Positions 1-5,595 of a stretch of 5,621 nucleotides of DNA are shown here, one piece after another; the stretch's first letter is position 1, and every line of letters starts with the position of its first letter. The DNA is taken from positions 1-5,621 of the forward strand of contig CABUUE010000103.1 in assembly GCA_902494685.1 (NCBI GenBank). Reading direction: 5' to 3'. The DNA is from an uncultured Collinsella sp. (GTDB taxonomy: Bacteria; Actinomycetota; Coriobacteriia; Coriobacteriales; Coriobacteriaceae). Under the pieces are notes generated by a model. The model ran no database searches and was not told the DNA's origin. It was given only the letters and a program-made list of their open reading frames with translations. The position numbers were made by a program, and so were the translations under genes.

Positions 1-17
1 CGCCACCGCGAGCCCGC

Positions 18-29
18 GCGTGATACGAT
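18..29 (+). promoter_or_regulatory. Possible extended -10 promoter for the M18 aminopeptidase gene
   Basis: The bases TGATACGAT at 21-29 read as an extended -10 (TG, one base, then TACGAT, which matches TATAAT at 4 of 6 positions). Transcription would start near 36, giving a leader of about 43 bases before the ATG at 79. The -35 position would fall on bases 1-6, which do not resemble TTGACA, and everything further upstream is outside the window. This is a weak call resting on one motif and sensible spacing. Confidence 0.3.
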
Positions 30-78
30 GGCTCACGGTACATCAACCAGCACGATCGATCCGAAAGGAGCCTGCGTC

Positions 79-1476
79 ATGGAGCGTCCCTGCGCATGGA
101 AAAAGTACACGCCACAGCAAGTCGAGGAGCTCGAGGAGCTTTGCCGCGGCTATAAGCAGTTTTTGAGCGAGAACAAGACCGAGCGCCTGTGCGTCAAGAC
201 CGGCATCAAGATGGCCGAGGAGGCGGGATACGTCGACCTGGAGACCGTGATCGCCGAGGGCCGCGAGCTCAAGGCAGGCGACAAGGTGTACGCCGCCAAC
301 CACGGCAAGGACCTTATGCTCGTCAACCTGGGCGCCGCCCCGCTCGAGCAGGGCTTTAACATCCTGGGCGCCCACGTGGACTCGCCGCGCCTGGACCTTA
401 AACAGAATCCCGCCTTCGAAGCCGGCGACATGGCCTACCTCGACACGCACTACTACGGCGGCGTCAAGAGCTACCACTGGGTAGCCTCCCCGCTCGCACT
501 CGTGGGCGTCATCTGCAAAAAGGACGGTACCACCGTCGACATCAATATCGGCGACAAGGCAGACGATCCGGTCTTTACCATCTCCGACCTGCTGATCCAT
601 CTCTCGAGCGAGCAGATGTCCAAGCCTGCCAAGGACGCCGTCGATGCCGAGATCCTCGACGTGATCGTGGGCGGCCGTCCCGTCAAGTTCGATGAGGACG
701 ATAAGGACGCCCCCAAGGAGCCCGTCAAGCAGATGTTCCTGGACATCCTTAAGGAGCAGTACGACGTCGAGGAGGAGGACTTCCTCTCCGCCGAGATCGA
801 GGTCGTGCCCGCCGGTCCCGCCCGCGACATGGGCCTCGACCGCTCCATGATTTTGGGCTATGGCCACGACGACCGCGTCTGCGCTTACCCCTCCATGCTC
901 GCCCAGATCGACGTCGCCAACGTGGAGCGCACGAGCATCACGCTCATCGTCGACAAAGAGGAGATCGGCTCCGTGGGTGCCACCGGTATGACGAGCCGCT
1001 TCTTCGAGAACACCGTCGCCGAGATCATGACGCTCGCCGGCGAGGGCAACCCGCTGGCCCTGCGCCGCGCACTCGCCCGCAGCCGCATGCTCTCCTCCGA
1101 CGTGTCCGCCGGCTTCGACCCGGGCTACGCTGGCAAGTTCGAGACCAAAAACGCCGCCTTTATGGGTCGCGGCCTGTGCTTCAACAAGTACACGGGCAGC
1201 CGCGGCAAGGGTGGCTCCAACGACGCCGACGCCGAGTACGTTGCCCTCGTCCGCGACATCATGGACGAGGCCGGCGTGGACTTCCAGACCTGCGAGCTCG
1301 GCCGCGTCAACGCGGGCGGCGGCGGCACCATTGCCTACATCATGGCCAAGTATGGCATGAACGTCATCGACTCCGGCGTTGCCGTCCTGTCCATGCACGC
1401 CCTGTGGGAGGTCGCCAACAAGGCCGATATCTACGAGGCATATCGCGGTTACAAGGCCTTCCTCGAGCGCGCCTAG
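79..1476 (+). CDS. M18-family zinc aminopeptidase
   Basis: Predicted 465-residue cytosolic dizinc exopeptidase of peptidase family M18 (aspartyl aminopeptidase / aminopeptidase 1 type), which removes N-terminal residues from peptides. The metal-site motifs occur in family order: GAHVDSP with H99 and D101; GHDDR with D264/D265, one of which should be the bridging aspartate; KEEIGS with E294 (likely general base) and E295 (metal ligand); SSDVSAG with D341; and SMHA with H440. A glycine-rich NAGGGGT segment lies before the last histidine. The length matches bacterial M18 enzymes. I chose ATG 79 because GAAAGGAG sits 7-8 bases upstream; an in-frame ATG at 28 lacks a ribosome binding site and would add 17 unconserved-looking residues. 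There is no signal peptide or membrane segment. The gene is followed by a terminator-like repeat, so it is probably transcribed alone or at the end of an upstream unit. Exact substrate preference cannot be read from the sequence. Confidence 0.93.
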   Translation: MERPCAWKKYTPQQVEELEELCRGYKQFLSENKTERLCVKTGIKMAEEAGYVDLETVIAEGRELKAGDKVYAANHGKDLMLVNLGAAPLEQGFNILGAHVDSPRLDLKQNPAFEAGDMAYLDTHYYGGVKSYHWVASPLALVGVICKKDGTTVDINIGDKADDPVFTISDLLIHLSSEQMSKPAKDAVDAEILDVIVGGRPVKFDEDDKDAPKEPVKQMFLDILKEQYDVEEEDFLSAEIEVVPAGPARDMGLDRSMILGYGHDDRVCAYPSMLAQIDVANVERTSITLIVDKEEIGSVGATGMTSRFFENTVAEIMTLAGEGNPLALRRALARSRMLSSDVSAGFDPGYAGKFETKNAAFMGRGLCFNKYTGSRGKGGSNDADAEYVALVRDIMDEAGVDFQTCELGRVNAGGGGTIAYIMAKYGMNVIDSGVAVLSMHALWEVANKADIYEAYRGYKAFLERA

Positions 1477-1517
1477 CAAACCCTCGTAAGGCGCACCAAA
1501 CCAGCCCTCTAAAACTT

Positions 1518-1585
1518 GCGGTGGAATACGGACTAACCTGGCCTTCAACCGGCCCGCGCAGACCGTATTCCACCGCGACTTTTTT
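1518..1585 (+). terminator. Long-stem intrinsic terminator or palindromic element between M18 gene and yaaA
   Basis: A perfect 14-bp inverted repeat pairs 1518-1531 (GCGGTGGAATACGG) with 1563-1576 (CCGTATTCCACCGC). It encloses a 31-base loop that holds a smaller GGCC/GGCC hairpin (1540-1543 with 1551-1554). Six T residues follow at 1580-1585, after GAC. Stem plus T tract fits a Rho-independent terminator for the aminopeptidase gene. Two points are odd: the loop is much larger than usual, and the T tract ends only 15 bases before the yaaA start, leaving no room for a downstream promoter. A short A run (1511-1514) on the left side could give weak termination on the other strand too. A dispersed palindromic repeat or a yaaA leader attenuator are alternatives. 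Confidence 0.7.
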
Positions 1586-1600
1586 GGCAGAGGAGAGTTC

Positions 1601-2410
1601 ATGTTCCAGGTCATCGTTTCACCCGCCAAGCAAATGCGCGCGGCACAAGATGCTTTTGAAGTTCAGGGGATTCCGCCCTTTGCGCGCGAGACCGCCCAGC
1701 TGCACCATGCGCTCTTGGACATCGAACGAACCGAAGGCGACAGCGACCTACAAGCTCTGTGGAACGTCAGCGACAAGCTGCTGGGCCCTTGTCTCGACAT
1801 TTTGCATGAGTTCGAGCCCATCTTGGGAAACGGCGATCTTGCCGATTCCGGTATCGCGCGCCGCATCTCCCCTGCCATCATGTCCTATCACGGCATTCAG
1901 TACCAGAGCATGGCACCCGAGGTAATGGATGCCGAACAGCTCGCCTGGCTGCAAAGCCACCTGTGGATCCTCTCCGGCCTCTACGGGTGCGTTCGTCCCT
2001 TTCATGCCGTCGAACCGTATCGGCTGGAGATGGGCGCGAAGCTCGCCGTTGACGATGCCCGAGACCTCTACGCGTTTTGGGGCGACAAGCTCGCGCGGGC
2101 TACCGCCCCGGCAGGCTCAAACACCACGATCGTCAACCTCGCCAGCGTAGAGTATGCCAAAGCCGTTCTGCCCCACCTCGCGGACGACGCCACGGCCGTC
2201 ACATGCCTCTTTGGCGAGGGTATCCGCAACGGGAAGCCCATCCAACGGTCGACCGCCAGCAAAAAGGCGCGCGGCTCCATGGTGCGGTGGATGGCAGAAA
2301 ACAAGCTCGAGGATGCAAGCGAACTTACCGCATTCAACATCGGCTATCGGCACATCCCCGAGCTTTCAGACAAAAACACCCTGGTTTTCATGAACGCGCA
2401 GGCACAATAG
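1601..2410 (+). CDS. yaaA: YaaA peroxide-stress protein (DUF328/UPF0246)
   Basis: Predicted 269-residue cytosolic protein of the YaaA family, slightly longer than E. coli YaaA (about 258). In E. coli the family lowers free intracellular iron and limits DNA and protein damage during hydrogen peroxide stress; the fold has been reported to bind DNA. Family signatures seen here are: N-terminal VIVSPAKQM (SPAK at residues 7-10), SGLYGCVRP (125-133), FWGDKL, NLASVEYAKAV, the basic KKARG block at 221-225, and a C-terminal FNIGY segment followed by LVFMN. The start is supported by GAGGAGAG directly upstream, about 5 bases from the ATG. Third-position GC bias looks weaker than in the aminopeptidase or thiC, consistent with lower expression. 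The upstream terminator-like repeat almost touches the ribosome binding site, so expression probably depends on read-through or on a promoter within the intergenic repeat. It converges on the membrane-protein gene downstream with a 23-base gap. Confidence 0.93.
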   Translation: MFQVIVSPAKQMRAAQDAFEVQGIPPFARETAQLHHALLDIERTEGDSDLQALWNVSDKLLGPCLDILHEFEPILGNGDLADSGIARRISPAIMSYHGIQYQSMAPEVMDAEQLAWLQSHLWILSGLYGCVRPFHAVEPYRLEMGAKLAVDDARDLYAFWGDKLARATAPAGSNTTIVNLASVEYAKAVLPHLADDATAVTCLFGEGIRNGKPIQRSTASKKARGSMVRWMAENKLEDASELTAFNIGYRHIPELSDKNTLVFMNAQAQ

Positions 2411-2433
2411 GCCCGCCGTTTCCAAACACCCTA

Positions 2434-2955
2434 TTACTCCGCCAAGCCATCGGCCTTTGCAATCTCGCTCGTCGAGCCATCTTGGTAGGTAATCTTAACG
2501 TGCCCTACGTCGGATACCGCAACGCCCGACGGAGGTTCCAGACGCCATTCCGTCAGGGCGATATCCATGGTCGTGGGCGCATCTCCTTGATCTTTGAGCT
2601 TCACCGTGAGCGTTTTGAGCGCCGCGTCAAACGTCACGCATTCGATTTCTTCACCTGGAATGGACCCACCACTCAGCTGCAACTGCACAAACTCATCGCG
2701 CGGGTACCAATAATCGCCCGGAACGGCGAGCGTATTGGCATTACCGCCAGTACTCCTCACCGTCATAATCGGTAGGCTGTCATCAGCCTCGAACTCCCAT
2801 GCAGCGCCGCCGCGACCACCAAACGTCCAGATACAAAAGGCAATCACCAGCACGGCAAGCACCGCAAAACCGATCGCGACAAGGCCATGGTGCGCACGGC
2901 CCTCCTCGGCCGATACGTCCCATTGCGTCTCTCGATATAGATGCTTGTCTTCCAT
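2434..2955 (-). CDS. Small single-pass membrane protein, function unknown
   Basis: Predicted 173-residue protein that I do not recognise. Residues 1-23 are polar (acidic and basic, including EEGRAHH). Residues about 24-45 form one hydrophobic helix (GLVAIGFAVLAVLVIAFCIW), then a GGRGG linker leads into a domain of about 125 residues rich in beta-type alternation, with YWYPRDE, TLTVKLK and VKITYQDGS segments. The likely topology is N-terminus inside and the C-terminal domain outside the membrane. C41 in the helix is preceded by F40, so this is not a lipobox, and no cleavage site is evident. The start is fixed by GGGGAGG 5 bases upstream on the minus strand; the open frame runs further upstream but through the thiC promoter, riboswitch and thiC. 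It is divergent from thiC and converges with yaaA. Coding status rests on the good ribosome binding site, coherent protein features and placement between the neighbours. Confidence 0.78.
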   Translation of the reverse strand: MEDKHLYRETQWDVSAEEGRAHHGLVAIGFAVLAVLVIAFCIWTFGGRGGAAWEFEADDSLPIMTVRSTGGNANTLAVPGDYWYPRDEFVQLQLSGGSIPGEEIECVTFDAALKTLTVKLKDQGDAPTTMDIALTEWRLEPPSGVAVSDVGHVKITYQDGSTSEIAKADGLAE

Positions 2956-2980
2956 GTTCGCCTCCCCACAGGCACGCTCG

Positions 2981-3011
2981 TTAGGCCAATCGTACCCATT
3001 CGAGCTATACT
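2981..3011 (+). promoter_or_regulatory. Candidate promoter for thiC
   Basis: TATACT at 3006-3011 is a near-consensus -10 (5 of 6). The best upstream partner is weak: TTAGGC at 2981-2986 with a 19-base spacer, or AGGCCA at 2983-2988 with 17. Transcription would begin near 3018, about ten bases before the TPP aptamer, which is where a riboswitch leader should start. The placement makes the -10 credible; the -35 is uncertain. The start of the minus-strand membrane-protein gene lies 26 bases to the left of this element, so the two transcription units share a compact divergent control region. Confidence 0.5.
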
Positions 3012-3027
3012 TGAGCCCATTACATAA

Positions 3028-3118
3028 ACGGGGAGCTTGCAGGACAAGACGGCAGGCTGAGATTGGGCGCGCCCGCCCTGACCCGCAAACCTGATATGGG
3101 TAATGCCAACGAAGGGAG
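3028..3118 (+). promoter_or_regulatory. TPP (THI-box) riboswitch controlling thiC
   Basis: The conserved blocks of the thiamin pyrophosphate aptamer appear in order: GGGG then AGC (3030-3036, consensus GGGGUGC); a P3 stem pairing GCTTGC (3035-3040) with GCAGGC (3052-3057); CTGAGA (3057-3062); an extra GC-rich P3a-like segment (3065-3078); ACCC (3081-3084), which pairs with the opening G run as P2; AACCTGAT (3088-3095); GGGTAATGCC (3098-3107) with a TGG/CCA P5; and GAAGGGA (3111-3117). TPP binding is known to turn off thiamin genes. The aptamer's conserved 3' end is itself the Shine-Dalgarno sequence, 8 bases before the thiC ATG, and no terminator fits between aptamer and gene. Control is therefore inferred to be translational. 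The closing P1 stem is weak: the best candidate is ACGG (3028-3031) with CCGT (3119-3122). Confidence 0.96.
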
Positions 3119-3126
3119 CCGTGCCA

Positions 3127-4461
3127 ATGAGCACACAGACCGAGCCCAAGCTCGTCACGCAAATCGACTTCGCCCGTGCCGGGCAGATCACGCCGCAGAT
3201 GAAGGAAGTCGCCGGGCGCGAGCATCGCGACCCCGAGTACATCCGCGAGCGCGTGGCCGACGGCCGCATCGCCATTCCCGCCAATATTGTGCACATCAAA
3301 AAGGGCATGCGCGCCTTTGGTGTCGGCGAGGGCCTGTCCACCAAGGTCAACGTGAACTTGGGCATCTCGGGCGACAAGGCCGATGCCGCCGAGGAATGGA
3401 AGAAGGTCAAGATCGCCGAGGACTTTGGCGCCGACGCCATCATGGACCTCTCCAACTCGGGCAAGACGCGCCAGTTCCGCCAGCAGCTCATCGACGAGAC
3501 GCCGCTCATGGTAGGCACCGTCCCCATGTACGACGCCATCGGCTACATGGAAAAGCCGCTGGTCAAGCTCACCAAGGACGACCTGTTCGAAGTCGTGCGC
3601 GCGCATGCCGAGGACGGCGTGGACTTTATGACCATTCACTGCGGCATCAACAAGTCGGTCACCAAGACCTTTAAGGAGACCGGCCGCCTGATGAACATCG
3701 TGAGCCGCGGCGGCTCACTGCTGTTTGGCTGGATGGAGGTCACCGGTAACGAGAACCCGTTCTATGAGTTCTACGACGAGTTGCTCGAGATTTGCCACGA
3801 GTACGATGTGACGATTTCGCTCGGCGACTCCTGCCGCCCGGGCTGCCTCTACGACTCCAACGACGCCACCGAGACCGCTGAGATGATCGAGCTGGGCAAG
3901 CTGTGCAAGCGCGCTTGGGCCGCCGGCGTCCAGGTCATGGTCGAGGGCCCGGGTCACATGGCGCTCGACGAGATCGCCGCCAACATGAAACTGCAGAAGC
4001 GCCTGTGCCACAATGCTCCGTTCTATGTGCTCGGGCCGCTGGTGACCGATATCGGCGTGGGTTACGACCACATCACCGCTGCCATCGGCGGCGCCATCTC
4101 CGCCAGCTCCGGTGCCGACTTCCTGTGCTACGTGACACCGGCAGAGCACCTATGCCTGCCCAACGCCCAGGATGTGCTCGACGGCCTCATGGCCACCAAG
4201 ATCGCCGCACACGCCGCCGACATCGCCAAAAAGGTGCCCCACGCCCGCGACATGGACGACAAGATGGGCCAGGCACGCCGCAAGCTCGACTGGGACGCCA
4301 TGTGGGAGTGCGCGCTCGACCCGGTTACGGGCAAGAAGCGCTACGAGGAGTCCCCCGCCGCCACCGAGGGCACTTGCACCATGTGTGGCAAGATGTGCGC
4401 CGTCCGCACCGTCAACAAAATCTTCGAGGGCACCACGATCGACCTCGGCATGGAGGACTAG
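3127..4461 (+). CDS. thiC: Phosphomethylpyrimidine synthase ThiC, short form
   Basis: Predicted 444-residue cytosolic radical-SAM enzyme that rearranges 5-aminoimidazole ribotide (AIR) to hydroxymethylpyrimidine phosphate in thiamin synthesis. Signatures: KVNVNLGISGD in the N-terminal part, VDFMTIHCGI, SLGDSCRPGCLYDSND, EGPGHMALDEI (H277, expected metal ligand), GAISASSGADFLCYVTPAEHL (H341, second expected ligand), and a C-terminal iron-sulfur motif with C417, C420 and C424. The protein lacks the extra N-terminal domain of the E. coli enzyme (about 630 residues) and matches the compact form common in anaerobes. The cysteine spacing is CX2CX3C, one residue shorter than the CX2CX4C described for long ThiC proteins. 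Start ATG 3127 is chosen because GAAGGGAG lies 8 bases upstream; the in-frame ATG at 3103 lies inside conserved aptamer sequence. It is regulated by the upstream TPP riboswitch, and thiD follows after 179 bases. Confidence 0.97.
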   Translation: MSTQTEPKLVTQIDFARAGQITPQMKEVAGREHRDPEYIRERVADGRIAIPANIVHIKKGMRAFGVGEGLSTKVNVNLGISGDKADAAEEWKKVKIAEDFGADAIMDLSNSGKTRQFRQQLIDETPLMVGTVPMYDAIGYMEKPLVKLTKDDLFEVVRAHAEDGVDFMTIHCGINKSVTKTFKETGRLMNIVSRGGSLLFGWMEVTGNENPFYEFYDELLEICHEYDVTISLGDSCRPGCLYDSNDATETAEMIELGKLCKRAWAAGVQVMVEGPGHMALDEIAANMKLQKRLCHNAPFYVLGPLVTDIGVGYDHITAAIGGAISASSGADFLCYVTPAEHLCLPNAQDVLDGLMATKIAAHAADIAKKVPHARDMDDKMGQARRKLDWDAMWECALDPVTGKKRYEESPAATEGTCTMCGKMCAVRTVNKIFEGTTIDLGMED

Positions 4462-4465
4462 CCTG

Positions 4466-4490
4466 TCGCCGCGGCCGCTTCTGGCGGCGA
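4466..4490 (+). other. GC hairpin after thiC without T tract
   Basis: TCGCCGC (4466-4472) pairs perfectly with GCGGCGA (4484-4490) around an 11-base loop, starting 5 bases after the thiC stop codon. A NotI-type palindrome GCGGCCGC (4471-4478) overlaps the left arm and offers an alternative fold. No U-rich run follows, so this is not a canonical intrinsic terminator. It may protect the thiC mRNA 3' end or contribute to pausing. Confidence 0.4.
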
Positions 4491-4500
4491 GCTGGTGCCT

Positions 4501-4513
4501 GTCAATTGTTGAC
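4501..4513. repeat. Short inverted repeat GTCAA-TTG-TTGAC
   Basis: A perfect 5-bp inverted repeat with a 3-base spacer lies in an AT-richer patch between thiC and thiD. The right arm also reads as TTGACG (4509-4514), close to a -35 consensus, but no good -10 sits 16-18 bases further on. It could be a small operator or a chance palindrome. Confidence 0.25.
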
Positions 4514-4555
4514 GTGTGAACATTTTCTTACATTTGCGTAAAGATTGCACCACCC

Positions 4556-4585
4556 GCCCGGGATCGGCATACAGCCGGCCCGGGC
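4556..4585. repeat. Strong GC palindrome upstream of the thiD -10
   Basis: GCCCGGG (4556-4562) pairs with CCCGGGC (4579-4585). An inner CGGC/GCCG pairing (4565-4568 with 4574-4577), plus one T-G wobble and a single-base bulge, closes a 5-base loop, ATACA. Only three T residues follow (4588-4590), and these run into the TATAAT element. It may act as a late terminator for thiC transcripts, or as an operator covering the -35 region of the thiD promoter. Sequence alone cannot separate the two. Confidence 0.55.
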
Positions 4586-4595
4586 ACTTTATAAT
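4567..4595 (+). promoter_or_regulatory. Candidate thiD promoter with perfect TATAAT
   Basis: A consensus -10, TATAAT, lies at 4590-4595. At a 17-base spacer the -35 position is GCATAC (4567-4572), which is a poor match and lies inside the loop and right side of the preceding palindrome. Transcription would start near 4602, giving a leader of about 39 bases. The perfect -10 in a GC-rich genome and its distance from the gene support a separate thiD promoter. The weak -35 suggests activator dependence or low basal activity. Confidence 0.55.
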
Positions 4596-4640
4596 GCAGG
4601 CAGAAGACCCATTTGAATCCGACCGAACAAGGGAGCGAAC

Positions 4641-5471
4641 ATGGATCGCAGTAAGGTACCTGCCGTTCTATCCATCGCAGGATCCGATTCCAGCGGAGGC
4701 GCCGGCATTCAGGCCGACATCAAGACCATCACGGCGCACCGCCTGTATGCCGAGACGGCCATCACCGCCATCACCGCACAGAACACCCTGGGCGTCACCG
4801 CCGTGCAGAACATCTCCCCGGATATTGTCGCGGCGCAGATCGATGCCGTTTTTGACGATATCCGCCCCAACGCCGTCAAGATTGGCATGGTTTCCTCTGC
4901 CGAGATTATCGATGTTATCGCCGACCGCCTGAGCGCTTGGAACGCGACAAACGTGGTAGTCGACCCCGTCATGGTAGCCACCTCGGGCGCACGGCTGATT
5001 GCCGAAGATGCCGCCGAGGCGCTCACCCGCCGCCTGTTCCCGCTAGCGACGGTTATCACGCCCAATATTCCCGAGGCCATGGCCTTGCTCGACTACGAGG
5101 TCGACTCCGAGCGCACGCAGCAAAATGCTGCCATGCTCCTCACCCGCCGCTTTGGTTGCGCATCCCTCGTTAAGGGTGGGCATCTTGTCAACGAGGCCAA
5201 CGATGTACTGGCCGAACCCGCGCCACTCGATGACGAGGGCAACCATCTGGGAGATCCACTCACCACGTGGTTCCGCCACAAGCGCATCGAGACCGACAAC
5301 ACACACGGCACCGGCTGCACGCTCTCGTCCGCCATCGCCTGCGCGCTGGCCCAGGGCATGGATCTTGCCGACGCCGTCAATGCGGGCAAGGCATACCTAA
5401 CCGGCGCTCTCGCCGCCGGCTTTGACATGGGCAAAGGTTCCGGCCCCGTCAATCACATGTGGCAGTACTGA
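4641..5471 (+). CDS. thiD: Hydroxymethylpyrimidine/phosphomethylpyrimidine kinase ThiD
   Basis: Predicted 276-residue cytosolic ribokinase-fold kinase that phosphorylates hydroxymethylpyrimidine and then its monophosphate, yielding HMP-PP for thiamin phosphate synthase. Signatures: AGSDSSGGAGIQADIK (residues 13-28), AQNTLGV with Q47 at the position of the HMP-binding glutamine, VVDPVMVATSGARL, TPNIPEA, VKGGH, and NTHGTGCTLSSA with C226 in the anion-hole/active-site loop. Length is ordinary for the family, and no ThiE domain is fused. The start at ATG 4641 is supported by AAGGGAG ending 5 bases upstream. It follows thiC, the enzyme whose product it uses, but the 179-base gap with a TATAAT and a hairpin suggests separate initiation. 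No second TPP aptamer is present in that gap, so thiD may escape riboswitch control unless co-transcribed with thiC. Confidence 0.96.
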   Translation: MDRSKVPAVLSIAGSDSSGGAGIQADIKTITAHRLYAETAITAITAQNTLGVTAVQNISPDIVAAQIDAVFDDIRPNAVKIGMVSSAEIIDVIADRLSAWNATNVVVDPVMVATSGARLIAEDAAEALTRRLFPLATVITPNIPEAMALLDYEVDSERTQQNAAMLLTRRFGCASLVKGGHLVNEANDVLAEPAPLDDEGNHLGDPLTTWFRHKRIETDNTHGTGCTLSSAIACALAQGMDLADAVNAGKAYLTGALAAGFDMGKGSGPVNHMWQY

Positions 5472-5498
5472 GACAGTTTGCCGCAGCTCGCTATTGAT

Positions 5499-5549
5499 GC
5501 TGACCAACAGGCAAAACACGCTGAACGTACCGCAACACGCTGACCGTAC
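5499..5549. repeat. Short direct repeats downstream of thiD
   Basis: AACACGCTGA-(A/C)-CGTAC occurs twice, at 5515-5530 and 5534-5549, with 15 of 16 bases identical and a 19-base period. The core GCTGAMC also occurs a third time upstream, so the cores start at 5499, 5520 and 5539 (intervals of 21 and 19 bases, about two helical turns). This could be a regulator-binding array for a gene to the right of the window, or a small tandem duplication in non-coding DNA. Confidence 0.5.
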
Positions 5550-5595
5550 TTAGGGTTTTGCGCCCACTTGGGATATTCGAAGGATACGAGAAAGG

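Noticed and set aside
28..78. Upstream ATG for the aminopeptidase
   Set aside because: It has no Shine-Dalgarno sequence and overlaps the possible -10 element. ATG 79 has GAAAGGAG at proper spacing.
43..1629. Long minus-strand open frame (528 residues) opposite the aminopeptidase gene
   Set aside because: It is the mirror of a strongly GC3-biased gene: the composition is valine/glycine/aspartate/histidine-rich and low in complexity, with no recognisable motif, while the plus strand encodes a complete M18 enzyme.
1176..1925. Plus-strand frame of 249 residues spanning the aminopeptidase end and the yaaA start
   Set aside because: It is an arginine-rich out-of-frame translation that crosses the terminator-like repeat and overlaps two well-supported genes.
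2411..2433. Terminator between the convergent yaaA and membrane-protein genes
   Set aside because: Only a 4-bp GTTT/AAAC repeat with a 2-base loop is present, too weak to support.
3103..3126. Upstream in-frame ATG for thiC
   Set aside because: It falls within the conserved TAATGCC block of the aptamer and has no ribosome binding site, while ATG 3127 has GAAGGGAG 8 bases upstream.
2956..3639. N-terminal extension of the minus-strand membrane-protein frame
   Set aside because: The extension runs through thiC, the TPP aptamer and the thiC promoter. A strong GGGGAGG ribosome binding site sits right before ATG 2955, so the internal start is used.
4509..4544. Second promoter in the thiC-thiD gap (TTGACG with TAAAGA)
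   Set aside because: The -35-like and -10-like hexamers are 24 bases apart, and nothing resembling a -10 occurs at 16-18 bases.
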